A stretch of 26,009 bases of DNA, taken from Pseudomonadota bacterium. Its GTDB lineage: Bacteria; Pseudomonadota; Gammaproteobacteria; Xanthomonadales; Xanthomonadaceae. The stretch is taken from NCBI GenBank assembly GCA_023430045.1, contig JAEZCF010000003.1, forward strand, positions 1-26,009, written 5' to 3'. Below are positions 1 through 6,626 of the stretch, one piece after another (the first letter of the stretch is position 1; each line of letters opens with the position of its first letter). The position numbers and the translations under genes are program-made. The notes below the pieces were generated by a model. That model made no database searches. It was not told where the DNA came from and saw only the letters and a list, made by a program, of their open reading frames with translations.

Positions 1-13
1 GCGCCCCCGGTTA

Positions 14-34
14 CAGCCGACCCAGGGCCGGCTG
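14..34. repeat. Short hairpin at the left edge
   Basis: CAGCCG (14-19) can pair with CGGCTG (29-34) around a 9-nt loop. It lies downstream of lolD, whose 3' end faces it, and could help end that transcript. There is no T-tract, so a terminator call is not justified. Confidence 0.4.
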
Positions 35-44
35 TTCTAAACCC

Positions 45-179
45 GTCACGCCAACGGGGCGACACCCACCGCGCCAGCCCCGACGACCAACGGTCGTCAT
101 CCACCACGCCAGCCCCGACGACCAACGGTCGTTACCTACTGCGCCAGCCCTGACGAAAACCGGTCGTCATCCACCACAT
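45..179 (-). repeat. Tandem array of REP-like palindromes, 35-bp period
   Basis: CGCCAGCCC recurs at 72, 107 and 142, exactly 35 bp apart. Two units contain the perfect dyad GACGACC-AAC-GGTCGTC; in the third the left arm has decayed. A fourth, more degenerate copy seems to lie at about 45-70. On the minus strand each unit begins GTGG or GTAG, like the GTAG head of Stenotrophomonas SMAG/REP elements. The array sits just beyond the lolD stop codon. In minus-strand transcripts it would fold into serial hairpins that could protect or end the mRNA. It is not a CRISPR: the repeats are contiguous and there are no unique spacers. Confidence 0.7.
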
Positions 180-190
180 CACGACATCGC

Positions 191-904
191 TCAGACGTCG
201 GCGTGCGCCAGCGCGTGCAGCTTGCCTTCGCGCAGTTCCAGCACGCGGTCCAGGCGCCGCGCCAGGCTGCGGTCATGCGTGACCAGCACCAGCGAGGTGT
301 GACGCGCGCGGTTGAGCTCCAGCATCAGGTCGAACACCGTACCGGCAGTCCGATCATCGAGGTTGCCGGTCGGTTCGTCGCCGAGCACGCACGCCGGCTG
401 GTTGACCAGCGCGCGCGCGACCGCCGCACGCTGCCGCTCGCCGCCGGACAGCTCGCCCGGCTTGTGCTGCAGGCGATGGCCGAGACCGACCGATTCCAGC
501 AGCTGGCGGGCCCTGCCCTGCGCCGCGGCTACCTCGCCGCCACCCAGCAGCACCGGCATCATCACGTTTTCCAGCGCGGTGAACTCCGGCAGCAGGTGAT
601 GGAACTGGTACACAAAGCCCAGCGCACGGTTGCGCAGCTGACCGCGCGCGCCATCGGACAACGCCGACATGCGCTGCCCGGCGACATACACTTCGCCGGC
701 ACTGGGAACATCCAGGCCGCCCAGCAGGTGCAGCAGCGTACTCTTGCCGGCACCGGAAGCGCCGATGATCGCTACGGTTTCACCGGCAGCGACATGCAGA
801 TCCAGGCCATCGAACACCGGCGTATGCATCCGGCCTTCGGCGTAGGTCTTGCCGAGCGCTTCGGCACGGATCACTTCCTGGCCGGGGGTGAGAACCTCAT
901 TCAT
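191..904 (-). CDS. lolD: Lipoprotein-releasing ABC transporter ATP-binding subunit LolD
   Basis: This is the ATPase of the Lol complex, which extracts outer-membrane lipoproteins from the inner membrane and hands them to LolA. The 237-aa product has Walker A GASGAGKST (48-56), Q-loop Q100, signature LSGGE (152-156), Walker B ending in E177 and the switch histidine H210. Length and the EPTGNLD stretch after Walker B fit the LolD/MacB/FtsE branch of ABC ATPases. The ATG overlaps the end of the upstream Lol permease gene by 8 nt (897-904), so the two are probably translationally coupled, as expected for a membrane complex. It is the last gene of the minus-strand sdh-lol cluster. MacB-type ATPases are similar, but the LolC-type partner settles the call. 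Confidence 0.95.
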   Translation of the reverse strand: MNEVLTPGQEVIRAEALGKTYAEGRMHTPVFDGLDLHVAAGETVAIIGASGAGKSTLLHLLGGLDVPSAGEVYVAGQRMSALSDGARGQLRNRALGFVYQFHHLLPEFTALENVMMPVLLGGGEVAAAQGRARQLLESVGLGHRLQHKPGELSGGERQRAAVARALVNQPACVLGDEPTGNLDDRTAGTVFDLMLELNRARHTSLVLVTHDRSLARRLDRVLELREGKLHALAHADV

Positions 905-2138
905 AACGCAGCGCCTCCGCGGGCTGGGTGCGGGCCGCGCGCCACGCCGGGTACAGGGTGGCCAGGAAACTCATCAGCAGCGCGATCACCGTGATCACCA
1001 CGATGTCGGCAGGCTGCATGTCGGTCGGCAGGCCGGTGATGTAGTACACGTCCTCGGGCAGCAGCTTGACGTTGAACACTGCTTCGATGGCGCCGAGGAT
1101 GCGCTCCAGGTTTAGGGTCAGGGTGATGCCACCGATCACGCCAGCCACCGTGCCGATGATGCCGATCAGCGAGCCCTGCACCATGAACACGCCCATCACC
1201 CCGCGCGGCGTCAGGCCCAACGTGCGCAGGATGGCGATGTCGGCCTGCTTGTCGGTCACCAGCATCACCTGCGAGGACACCAGGTTGAAGGCGCCCATCG
1301 CGATGATCAGCGACAGCAGGATGCCCATCACCACCTTTTCCATGCGCAGCGAGTGGTACAGGTTCGCGTTCTGCTGCGTCCAGTCGCTCACCCGGTATGC
1401 GCCACCCAGGCGCTGCGCCAGCTCCACGCCCACGTCCAGCGCCTTGTCCATGTCATGCAGCTTCAGGCGCACGCCGGTGGCGCCGTCGATGCGCAGCACA
1501 CGTTCCAGGTCCTGCATGTTGGCGAAGGCCACGCCACGATCAATCTCGTTGTAACCGGCCTCGAAAATTCCGCTGACCGTGAAGCGTTTCATGCGCGGAA
1601 TGGCGCCCATCGGCGTGCCCTGCACTTCGGCCAGCGTCACCACCACCTGGTCGCCCACGCCGACGCCCAGCCAGATCGCCAGTTCCTGCCCGAGCAGAAG
1701 GTTGTAGCTGCCCGATTCCAGGCTGTCGAAACGGCCCTTCTTCATCTTCTCGGCGACCACCGACACCTTCGGTTCCATCGTCGGGTCCACGCCCTGTACC
1801 AGCGCACCCTGCACGCGCGTGCCGCTGATCATCGCCTGGATCTCGATGTACGGCGCCGCGCCGGCCACGCGCGGATCCTGGTAGGCGGCATCCACGGCGC
1901 GCTGCCAGTCGCTCATCGGCTCGCCGTCGCGGCTGATGGTGGTGTGCGCGGACATCTGCAGCAGGCGGTCGCGGATCTCCTTCTGGAACCCGCTCATCAC
2001 CGCCAGCGTGGTGATCAGCACGGTCACGCCCAGCGCGATACCGAGGATGGATGCCATCGAGATGAAGGAAATGAAGCCGTTGCGCCGTTTGGCGCGCAGG
2101 TAGCGCAGGCCGATCGAGACGGGAATGGGTTTGAACAT
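897..2138 (-). CDS. lolC: Lipoprotein-releasing system permease, LolC/LolF-like
   Basis: This is the 413-aa inner-membrane permease partner of LolD. A conserved N-terminal cytoplasmic stretch (IGLRYLRAKRRNGFISFIS) leads into TM1 at about residues 24-48. A large periplasmic domain follows, then three C-terminal membrane segments (about 270-400), the MacB/FtsX-like layout of LolC and LolE. The periplasmic domain contains a TPMGAIP segment followed by basic residues. This matches the LolA-recruiting 'Hook' of E. coli LolC (TPMGRIP) as I remember it; LolE lacks this motif. Only one permease gene is present, so it may work as a homodimer of the LolF type known from bacteria with a single Lol permease. 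It starts 23 nt after the ygfX stop codon and overlaps lolD by 8 nt. Choosing between the names lolC, lolE and lolF is the main uncertainty. Confidence 0.9.
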   Translation of the reverse strand: MFKPIPVSIGLRYLRAKRRNGFISFISMASILGIALGVTVLITTLAVMSGFQKEIRDRLLQMSAHTTISRDGEPMSDWQRAVDAAYQDPRVAGAAPYIEIQAMISGTRVQGALVQGVDPTMEPKVSVVAEKMKKGRFDSLESGSYNLLLGQELAIWLGVGVGDQVVVTLAEVQGTPMGAIPRMKRFTVSGIFEAGYNEIDRGVAFANMQDLERVLRIDGATGVRLKLHDMDKALDVGVELAQRLGGAYRVSDWTQQNANLYHSLRMEKVVMGILLSLIIAMGAFNLVSSQVMLVTDKQADIAILRTLGLTPRGVMGVFMVQGSLIGIIGTVAGVIGGITLTLNLERILGAIEAVFNVKLLPEDVYYITGLPTDMQPADIVVITVIALLMSFLATLYPAWRAARTQPAEALRYE

Positions 2139-2161
2139 GCAGGTGCGCCGATGAATTCGGC

Positions 2162-2611
2162 TTATGGTGCCACCGACGGCGGCTGACGGGAAACCGCACG
2201 GGATCGAACGGCCAGTCGCAGTTCACGTCGTTGCCGCCCATCCAGCGTATCCGGCCAGAACAACAGGTGTCCGCCGCGTCCCGGCCCCTGCCAGCGCAGT
2301 TGCAGCCAGGGCCCGCGGACGTGAAGCGATGGCGCCTCCAGCTCCACGCCATCCAGCAGCAGCGGGCGTGGTGGCGCCTGCAGCCATAGCAGGCGCGATG
2401 GCCTTCGCAGCTCGCGCCACAGGCTGGCAAGGCCTGTCAGCCAGGCCAACAGCACCACCGGGGCCTGCCATCGCACGGGCAGGTCGCTGGCGGCCATCAA
2501 CCACGGCGCTGCCATCAGCGCACCCGCTTCAGCCAGCGCGCGCAGGCGCGATGGGCGCCATTCAAGCCTTGAGAGCGCTGATGCGTTCGAGCAGGGGGAC
2601 GGCGTGTGCAT
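2162..2611 (-). CDS. ygfX: YgfX (CptA)-like small membrane protein
   Basis: The 149-aa product has two hydrophobic segments (about 24-43 and 49-66), a basic linker, and a soluble tail ending in a WPDTLDGRQRRELRLAVR segment. E. coli YgfX has the same plan: an early tryptophan, a two-helix hairpin, then a W...D(S/T)(M/L)D...RDLRR tail. I chose the ATG at 2611 because the family tryptophan (W18) lies upstream of any later start and GAGG stands about 9 nt before it. This makes the gene overlap sdhE by 50 nt in another frame, and in E. coli ygfX and sdhE are also neighbouring, overlapping genes. YgfX/CptA has been reported as a toxin acting on cytoskeletal proteins with SdhE as its partner, but that toxin-antitoxin role is disputed. 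Its place in an sdh operon fits a membrane role near succinate dehydrogenase equally well. Confidence 0.75.
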   Translation of the reverse strand: MHTPSPCSNASALSRLEWRPSRLRALAEAGALMAAPWLMAASDLPVRWQAPVVLLAWLTGLASLWRELRRPSRLLWLQAPPRPLLLDGVELEAPSLHVRGPWLQLRWQGPGRGGHLLFWPDTLDGRQRRELRLAVRSRAVSRQPPSVAP

Positions 2612-2810
2612 GCGGACAGGCCTCGTAGCCCATGAACCACCGCCACAGCCTATCGTCCTCGCACTCCAGCAGGAACAGGAAAACCTCGCGTTCTTCGGCC
2701 GGCGCAGTGGCCCATTCGCGGTCGAGGTAACGTTCGAACAACTGGTCCAGTTCACGCATGCCACGGCGGCAACGCCAGCGCAGCTTCTTCAGCAGGGTAG
2801 TTTCGTCCAT
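2562..2810 (-). CDS. sdhE: SdhE, FAD assembly factor for succinate dehydrogenase
   Basis: This 82-aa soluble protein helps attach FAD covalently to SdhA. The family signature RGMRELD is present near residues 16-22, followed by the conserved FL.LLE.(E/D)D stretch, and the length matches the roughly 88 aa of the E. coli protein. The ATG at 2810 gives the N-terminus MDETTLLKKLRWRCRRG, which lines up with E. coli MDINNKARIHWACRRG. A GTG six bases upstream is possible but adds only two residues. The gene follows sdhB after an 80-nt gap that holds two REP-like hairpins. Its last 50 nt overlap ygfX. The location fits its job on the enzyme encoded upstream. Confidence 0.92.
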   Translation of the reverse strand: MDETTLLKKLRWRCRRGMRELDQLFERYLDREWATAPAEEREVFLFLLECEDDRLWRWFMGYEACPHAHAVPLLERISALKA

Positions 2811-2832
2811 CAGCACGTGTCCCGGAAAAAGG

Positions 2833-2886
2833 AAAGCCGAGCATGGCTCGGCTTTACCGGAAAGAGCAGCCGGGCATGGCCCGGCT
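2833..2886. repeat. Pair of REP/SMAG-like palindromes between sdhB and sdhE
   Basis: Palindrome 1 has a perfect 10-bp stem: AAAGCCGAGC (2833-2842), loop ATG, GCTCGGCTTT (2846-2855). Palindrome 2 has a perfect 8-bp stem: AGCCGGGC (2868-2875), loop ATG, GCCCGGCT (2879-2886). On the minus strand the first starts GTAA, a variant of the GTAG head. Lying between sdhB and sdhE in the transcript, they may act as 3' stabilisers that give sdhCDAB more stable mRNA than the downstream genes. No T-tract follows. Confidence 0.75.
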
Positions 2887-2890
2887 CCAC

Positions 2891-3676
2891 TCAGGCGCGG
2901 CGCGCCATCATCAGCTTTTTGATCTCGGCGATCGCCAGCGCCGGGTTCAGGCCCTTCGGGCAGGTCCGGGCGCAGTTCATGATGGTGTGGCAGCGGTAAA
3001 GCTTGAACGGATCTTCCAGGTCGTCCAGGCGCGCACCGGTGTCCTCATCACGCGAATCGATGATCCAGCGGTACGCCTGCAGCAGGATCGCCGGGCCGAG
3101 GTAACGCTCGCCGTTCCACCAGTAACTCGGGCAGCTGGTCGAGCAGCAGGCGCACAGGATGCACTCGTACAGGCCGTCCAGCTTCCTGCGGTCTTCCGGC
3201 GACTGCAGGCGCTCACGGTCCGGCGGTGCCGGCGTCTGCGTGCGGATCCACGGCTTGATCGAGGCGTACTGGGCGTAGAAATGGGTCAGGTCGGGGACCA
3301 GATCCTTGACCACGCTCATGTGCGGCAGCGGATAGATCGGCACTTCCTTCTTGCCGCAGTCCTCGATGGCACGCGTGCACGCCAGCGTGTTGGTGCCATC
3401 GATGTTCATCGCGCACGAACCGCAGATACCCTCGCGGCAGGAACGGCGGAACGTCAGGGTCGGATCGATCTCGTTCTTGATCTTGATCAGGGCGTCCAGG
3501 ACCATCGGTCCGCAGGTGTCCAGATCGATCTCGTACGTATCGGTGCGCGGATTGCTGTCGTCGTCCGGACTCCAGCGGTAGACCTTGAAGGTGCGCACGT
3601 TCTTCGCGCCGCCGGTGGCGGGGAAGTGCTTGCCCTTCGTGATCTTTGAATTCTTCGGCAGGGAAAACTCGGCCAT
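2891..3676 (-). CDS. sdhB: Succinate dehydrogenase iron-sulfur subunit SdhB
   Basis: SdhB carries electrons from the flavin in SdhA to the quinone site in the membrane through three Fe-S clusters. The 261-aa product has all ligands: C80, C85, C88 and C100 for [2Fe-2S]; C172, C175, C178 and C239 for [4Fe-4S]; C182, C229 and C235 for [3Fe-4S], assigned by analogy with E. coli SdhB. I chose the ATG at 3676 (MAEFSLPKN) with GAGAG upstream; the frame stays open 17 codons further but without a convincing ribosome site. The gene is about 20 residues longer at the N-terminus than E. coli SdhB. It follows sdhA after 69 nt that contain a perfect 8-bp hairpin. Confidence 0.97.
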   Translation of the reverse strand: MAEFSLPKNSKITKGKHFPATGGAKNVRTFKVYRWSPDDDSNPRTDTYEIDLDTCGPMVLDALIKIKNEIDPTLTFRRSCREGICGSCAMNIDGTNTLACTRAIEDCGKKEVPIYPLPHMSVVKDLVPDLTHFYAQYASIKPWIRTQTPAPPDRERLQSPEDRRKLDGLYECILCACCSTSCPSYWWNGERYLGPAILLQAYRWIIDSRDEDTGARLDDLEDPFKLYRCHTIMNCARTCPKGLNPALAIAEIKKLMMARRA

Positions 3677-3701
3677 GGCTGCTCTCGTTGGCTCAGGCGG
3701 C

Positions 3702-3720
3702 CCGCGCCATGGTGGCGCGG
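3702..3720. repeat. Perfect 8-bp hairpin in the sdhA-sdhB gap
   Basis: CCGCGCCA (3702-3709), loop TGG, TGGCGCGG (3713-3720). It ends about 25 nt before the sdhB start codon in the transcript. It could be an RNA processing or stabilising element. It has no GTAG head, so it is not clearly one of the REP family seen elsewhere in the window. Confidence 0.45.
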
Positions 3721-3745
3721 ATTGCATGGTAGGCGGGGGTCGCGA

Positions 3746-5536
3746 TCAGTACACGCGCGGCTTCGGCGGCACCACGTCAACCTCATCGGTCAGCGTGTAC
3801 ATGTGCACCGGACGGAAATCGAAGCTGCACTTGCCCTTCTCGTCGACCTTGACCATCGTGTGCTTGTGCCAGTTCACGTCGTCGCGGTCCGGGAAGTCCT
3901 CATGCGCGTGGGCACCGCGGCTTTCCTTGCGCTGCTCGGCCGAGTTGATCGTCGCCACTGCGTTGAGCAGCAGGTTGTTCAACTCGTAGGTTTCGATCAG
4001 GTCGGAATTCCAGACCAGCGAACGGTCGCTGACCTTGACGTCCTCGAACGAATCGAAGATGCCGGCCATCTTCTCGCAGCCTTCCTTCAGCGTCTGGCTG
4101 GTACGGAACACGGCGGCGTCGGCCTGCATGGTGCGCTGCATGTTGTCGCGGATCACCGAGGTCGGGGTATCGCCCTTGGCGTAGCGCAGCTTGTCCAGCA
4201 GGCCCAGCGCCTTGTCACAGGCATCGGACGGCAGCGGCTTGTGCGCGGCGCCCGGCTTGATGGTCTCGGCGCAGCGGTTGGCCACCGCACGACCGAAGAC
4301 CACCAGATCCAGCAGCGAGTTGGAGCCCAGGCGGTTGGCGCCGTGCACCGAAACGCAGGCCGCTTCGCCGATGGCGTACAGGCCCGGGATGACCGCATCC
4401 GGGTTGTCGCCGTCGATCCGCACCACTTCGCCATGGAAGTTGGTGGGGATGCCGCCCATGTTGTAGTGCACGGTCGGGATGACCGGGATCGGCTGCTTGT
4501 GCACGTCCACGCCCGCGAAGATGCGCGCGCTTTCGGCGATGCCGGGCAGCTTGTCATCGATCACGCCCGGGCCGAGGTGGGTCAGGTCGAGCAGGATGTG
4601 GTCCTTGTGCTCGCCAACGCCACGGCCTTCACGGATTTCCACGGTCATCGAACGCGCGACCACGTCACGCGAGGCCAGGTCCTTGTAGTGCGGTGCGTAA
4701 CGCTCCATGAAGCGCTCGCCGCTGCTGTTGCGCAGGATGCCACCTTCGCCGCGAACGCCTTCAGTGATCAGGCAGCCCGCACCGTAGATGCCGGTGGGAT
4801 GGAACTGCACGAACTCCATGTCCTGCATCGCGATGCCCGCGCGCATGGCCAGGCCGCCGCCGTCACCGGTGCAGGTATGGGCGGACGTCGCGCTGAAGTA
4901 GGCACGGCCGTAACCGCCGGTGGCCAGCACCACACCCTGGGCGCGGAACAGATGCAGCGAACCCTCGGCCATGTCGATGGCCAGCACGCCGCGGCAGGTC
5001 CCGTCTTCGTCGAAGATCAGATCCAGCGCGAAGTATTCGATCATGAAGCGCGCATCGTGCTTCAGCGACTGCTGGTACAGCGTGTGCAGCATCGCGTGGC
5101 CGGTACGGTCGGCCGCCGCGCAGGTACGCTGCGCCGCCGGGCCTTCGCCGTACTTGGTGGTCATGCCACCGAACGGGCGCTGGTAGATCTTGCCCTCTTC
5201 GGTACGGCTGAACGGCACGCCGTAGTGCTCCAGCTCGATGATCGCCGGGATCGCCTCGCGGCACATGTACTCGATGGCATCCTGGTCGCCCAGCCAGTCC
5301 GAGCCCTTGATGGTGTCGTAGAAGTGGTAGCGCCAGTCGTCCTCGCCCATGTTGCCGAGCGCGGCCGAGATGCCACCCTGGGCGGCGACGGTGTGCGAGC
5401 GGGTCGGGAATACCTTGGTCAGGCACACGGTCTGCAGGCCCTTGGCGGCCAGGCCGAACGTGGCGCGCAGGCCGGCACCGCCGGCGCCGACCACGACCAT
5501 GTCGTACTTGTGTTCGGTGATCTTGTAAGCGGACAT
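3746..5536 (-). CDS. sdhA: Succinate dehydrogenase flavoprotein subunit SdhA
   Basis: This is the catalytic subunit of complex II, oxidising succinate to fumarate on the cytoplasmic face. The 596-aa product has the dinucleotide-binding GAGGAG (17-22) and RSHTVAAQGG with H48, the expected site of covalent FAD. It also has QFHPTG with H246 and the catalytic-arginine segment ASRDVVARS (R290, equivalent to E. coli R286). Length matches the family (about 588). It starts 31 nt after sdhD and is followed by sdhB. Covalent FAD attachment would need SdhE, encoded three genes downstream. Confidence 0.98.
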   Translation of the reverse strand: MSAYKITEHKYDMVVVGAGGAGLRATFGLAAKGLQTVCLTKVFPTRSHTVAAQGGISAALGNMGEDDWRYHFYDTIKGSDWLGDQDAIEYMCREAIPAIIELEHYGVPFSRTEEGKIYQRPFGGMTTKYGEGPAAQRTCAAADRTGHAMLHTLYQQSLKHDARFMIEYFALDLIFDEDGTCRGVLAIDMAEGSLHLFRAQGVVLATGGYGRAYFSATSAHTCTGDGGGLAMRAGIAMQDMEFVQFHPTGIYGAGCLITEGVRGEGGILRNSSGERFMERYAPHYKDLASRDVVARSMTVEIREGRGVGEHKDHILLDLTHLGPGVIDDKLPGIAESARIFAGVDVHKQPIPVIPTVHYNMGGIPTNFHGEVVRIDGDNPDAVIPGLYAIGEAACVSVHGANRLGSNSLLDLVVFGRAVANRCAETIKPGAAHKPLPSDACDKALGLLDKLRYAKGDTPTSVIRDNMQRTMQADAAVFRTSQTLKEGCEKMAGIFDSFEDVKVSDRSLVWNSDLIETYELNNLLLNAVATINSAEQRKESRGAHAHEDFPDRDDVNWHKHTMVKVDEKGKCSFDFRPVHMYTLTDEVDVVPPKPRVY

Positions 5537-5567
5537 CTAATCTGGATTCCTGTCTTGGTGCCTGGAC

Positions 5568-5954
5568 TCAGGCAACGCCGAGCGCAATGCGGGCGACCGC
5601 AAACACACTGACGATCGCGCCGAGCACGGCGATGAACTTCACCGTGGTCTGCAGCGCCAGGGCCAGCAGCGAATTGTGGATGTAGTCTTCCAGCACGACC
5701 TGCAGGCCGATCTGCGCATGCCAGAACATGGCCACCAGGAAGCCGACGATGAGGATTGCGTTCCACGGCTTGGCCACGGCCGCAGTAGCGGTCACGTAGT
5801 CGGCACCCAGCAGGCTCAGCACGAAGACCAGGAACCAGATCGACAGCGCGACCAGCGCGGTGGCGGTCAGTCGCTGGTGCACGAAATGCTCCGTGCCGGT
5901 CTTGGCGGCGCCCAGCCCGCGGACGTTCTTCAGCGGAGTACGGTAACGGCTCAT
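5568..5954 (-). CDS. sdhD: Succinate dehydrogenase membrane anchor SdhD
   Basis: The 128-aa product has three membrane helices (about 30-50, 66-86 and 100-125) and anchors SdhAB to the membrane. H79 in FWHAQIG is the expected haem b ligand. The D90-Y91 pair in LEDYIH is the quinone-site pair, spaced exactly as H71, D82 and Y83 in E. coli SdhD. The ATG at 5954 overlaps the sdhC stop codon by 4 nt (ATGA), a typical coupling junction. The frame remains open upstream through sdhC, but that extension is out-of-frame sdhC sequence. Confidence 0.95.
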   Translation of the reverse strand: MSRYRTPLKNVRGLGAAKTGTEHFVHQRLTATALVALSIWFLVFVLSLLGADYVTATAAVAKPWNAILIVGFLVAMFWHAQIGLQVVLEDYIHNSLLALALQTTVKFIAVLGAIVSVFAVARIALGVA

Positions 5955-6346
5955 GCGGCACCTCCGGAAACCAGGACCCAGGCCCAGATGAGCGCGGTGA
6001 TCACAAGCGAGGCGATGACCGACAGCCAGCTGCTGCGGACGAAGGCCGGGATGCTGAAGCCGATCGCGAAGTCCTGCACGATGTGGCGGATGCCGTTGCA
6101 CAGGTGGTAGGCGAAGGACCAGGTCCATGCGAACAGGAACAGCTTGCCGTACCAGGCCCCGGCATGGTCGGTGAAGCAGGTCCAGGATTCGGGGCCCATC
6201 ATCAGGGCGAGCAGGCCGCCGGCAATGATCAGGGCTCCAACAGACAGAAAGATGCCCGTGGCTCGATGCAGGATCGAGGTGGCCATCTGGATCTGCCAGC
6301 GATACACCTGGAGGTGCGGGGAAAGGGGACGTTCTCTGGTCGCCAT
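5951..6346 (-). CDS. sdhC: Succinate dehydrogenase cytochrome b556 subunit SdhC
   Basis: The 131-aa product has three membrane helices. SILHRATG contains S24 and R28, equivalent to the quinone-site S27 and R31 of E. coli. H81 in AYHLCNGIRH matches haem ligand H84, and GIRHIVQDF is the family signature. It starts 56 nt after the SdhAF4-like gene and overlaps sdhD by 4 nt. The gap before it holds a GCGGC-N5-GCCGC dyad (6372-6386) that resembles a RegA/PrrA binding site. That matters because a RegBA-type system is encoded about 11 kb away. Confidence 0.96.
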   Translation of the reverse strand: MATRERPLSPHLQVYRWQIQMATSILHRATGIFLSVGALIIAGGLLALMMGPESWTCFTDHAGAWYGKLFLFAWTWSFAYHLCNGIRHIVQDFAIGFSIPAFVRSSWLSVIASLVITALIWAWVLVSGGAA

Positions 6347-6371
6347 TCGCTGGGCTCGTTGTCTCGGCTGG

Positions 6372-6386
6372 GCGGCGCAATGCCGC
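6372..6386. promoter_or_regulatory. Candidate RegA/PrrA-type binding site before sdhC
   Basis: GCGGC-GCAAT-GCCGC is a perfect inverted repeat with a 5-bp spacer, 26-40 bp upstream of the sdhC ATG. It fits the GCGNC-N5-GNCGC pattern described for RegA/PrrA-family regulators. Such GC-rich dyads also arise by chance in GC-rich DNA, so this is a candidate only. Confidence 0.4.
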
Positions 6387-6402
6387 GTTGGCTCAATGCT
6401 GA

Positions 6403-6576
6403 TCAGAAATCGATGCAGCGTCCGTTTTTTTCCCAGTCCCCGTACCGCACCGGATCAAGTCCGCCGCGGCCACCATATTCCTTCTGCTCCGCGGGCATGC
6501 TTTCGGGCGCGGGCGCCTTCGGGTCCAGCGGGGCTTCAGGTACGGTGTCGGGAGTGGGGGTTGTTTGGCCTATCAT
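6403..6576 (-). CDS. SdhAF4-like (DUF1674) succinate dehydrogenase assembly factor
   Basis: This 57-aa protein has a low-complexity Pro/Glu-rich N-terminus and ends in the family hallmark GGRGGLDPVRYGDWEKNGRC + IDF. It resembles mitochondrial SDHAF4/Sdh8 and bacterial DUF1674 proteins, which bind flavinylated SdhA before it joins SdhB. I chose the ATG at 6576, with GAGA upstream. A TTG seven codons earlier would leave the predicted transcript almost no leader. It is the first gene of the sdh cluster, 56 nt before sdhC, and its -10/-35 promoter lies immediately upstream. Confidence 0.88.
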   Translation of the reverse strand: MIGQTTPTPDTVPEAPLDPKAPAPESMPAEQKEYGGRGGLDPVRYGDWEKNGRCIDF

Positions 6577-6597
6577 CAGTGGTCTCGCAACGCACAA

Positions 6598-6626
6598 ATT
6601 CTAGACCTCGTTCACGTGCCTGACAA
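6598..6626 (-). promoter_or_regulatory. Sigma70-like promoter of the sdh cluster
   Basis: On the minus strand, -35 TTGTCA (6626-6621) and -10 TAGAAT (6603-6598) are separated by exactly 17 bp. Each hexamer matches the consensus at five of six positions. The predicted start is near 6591, giving a leader of about 15 nt before the ATG at 6576. The -35 lies within the first codons of the divergent ygfZ. Confidence 0.7.

Noticed and set aside
63..179. Possible CRISPR array because of regular 35-bp spacing
   Set aside because: The whole 35-bp unit repeats with no unique spacers, and no cas genes are present.
3722..5611. Plus-strand open frame of 629 codons antisense to sdhA
   Set aside because: It mirrors the conserved SdhA frame. 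Its translation is His/Arg/Ala-rich low-complexity sequence with no motifs, typical of antisense frames in GC-rich DNA.
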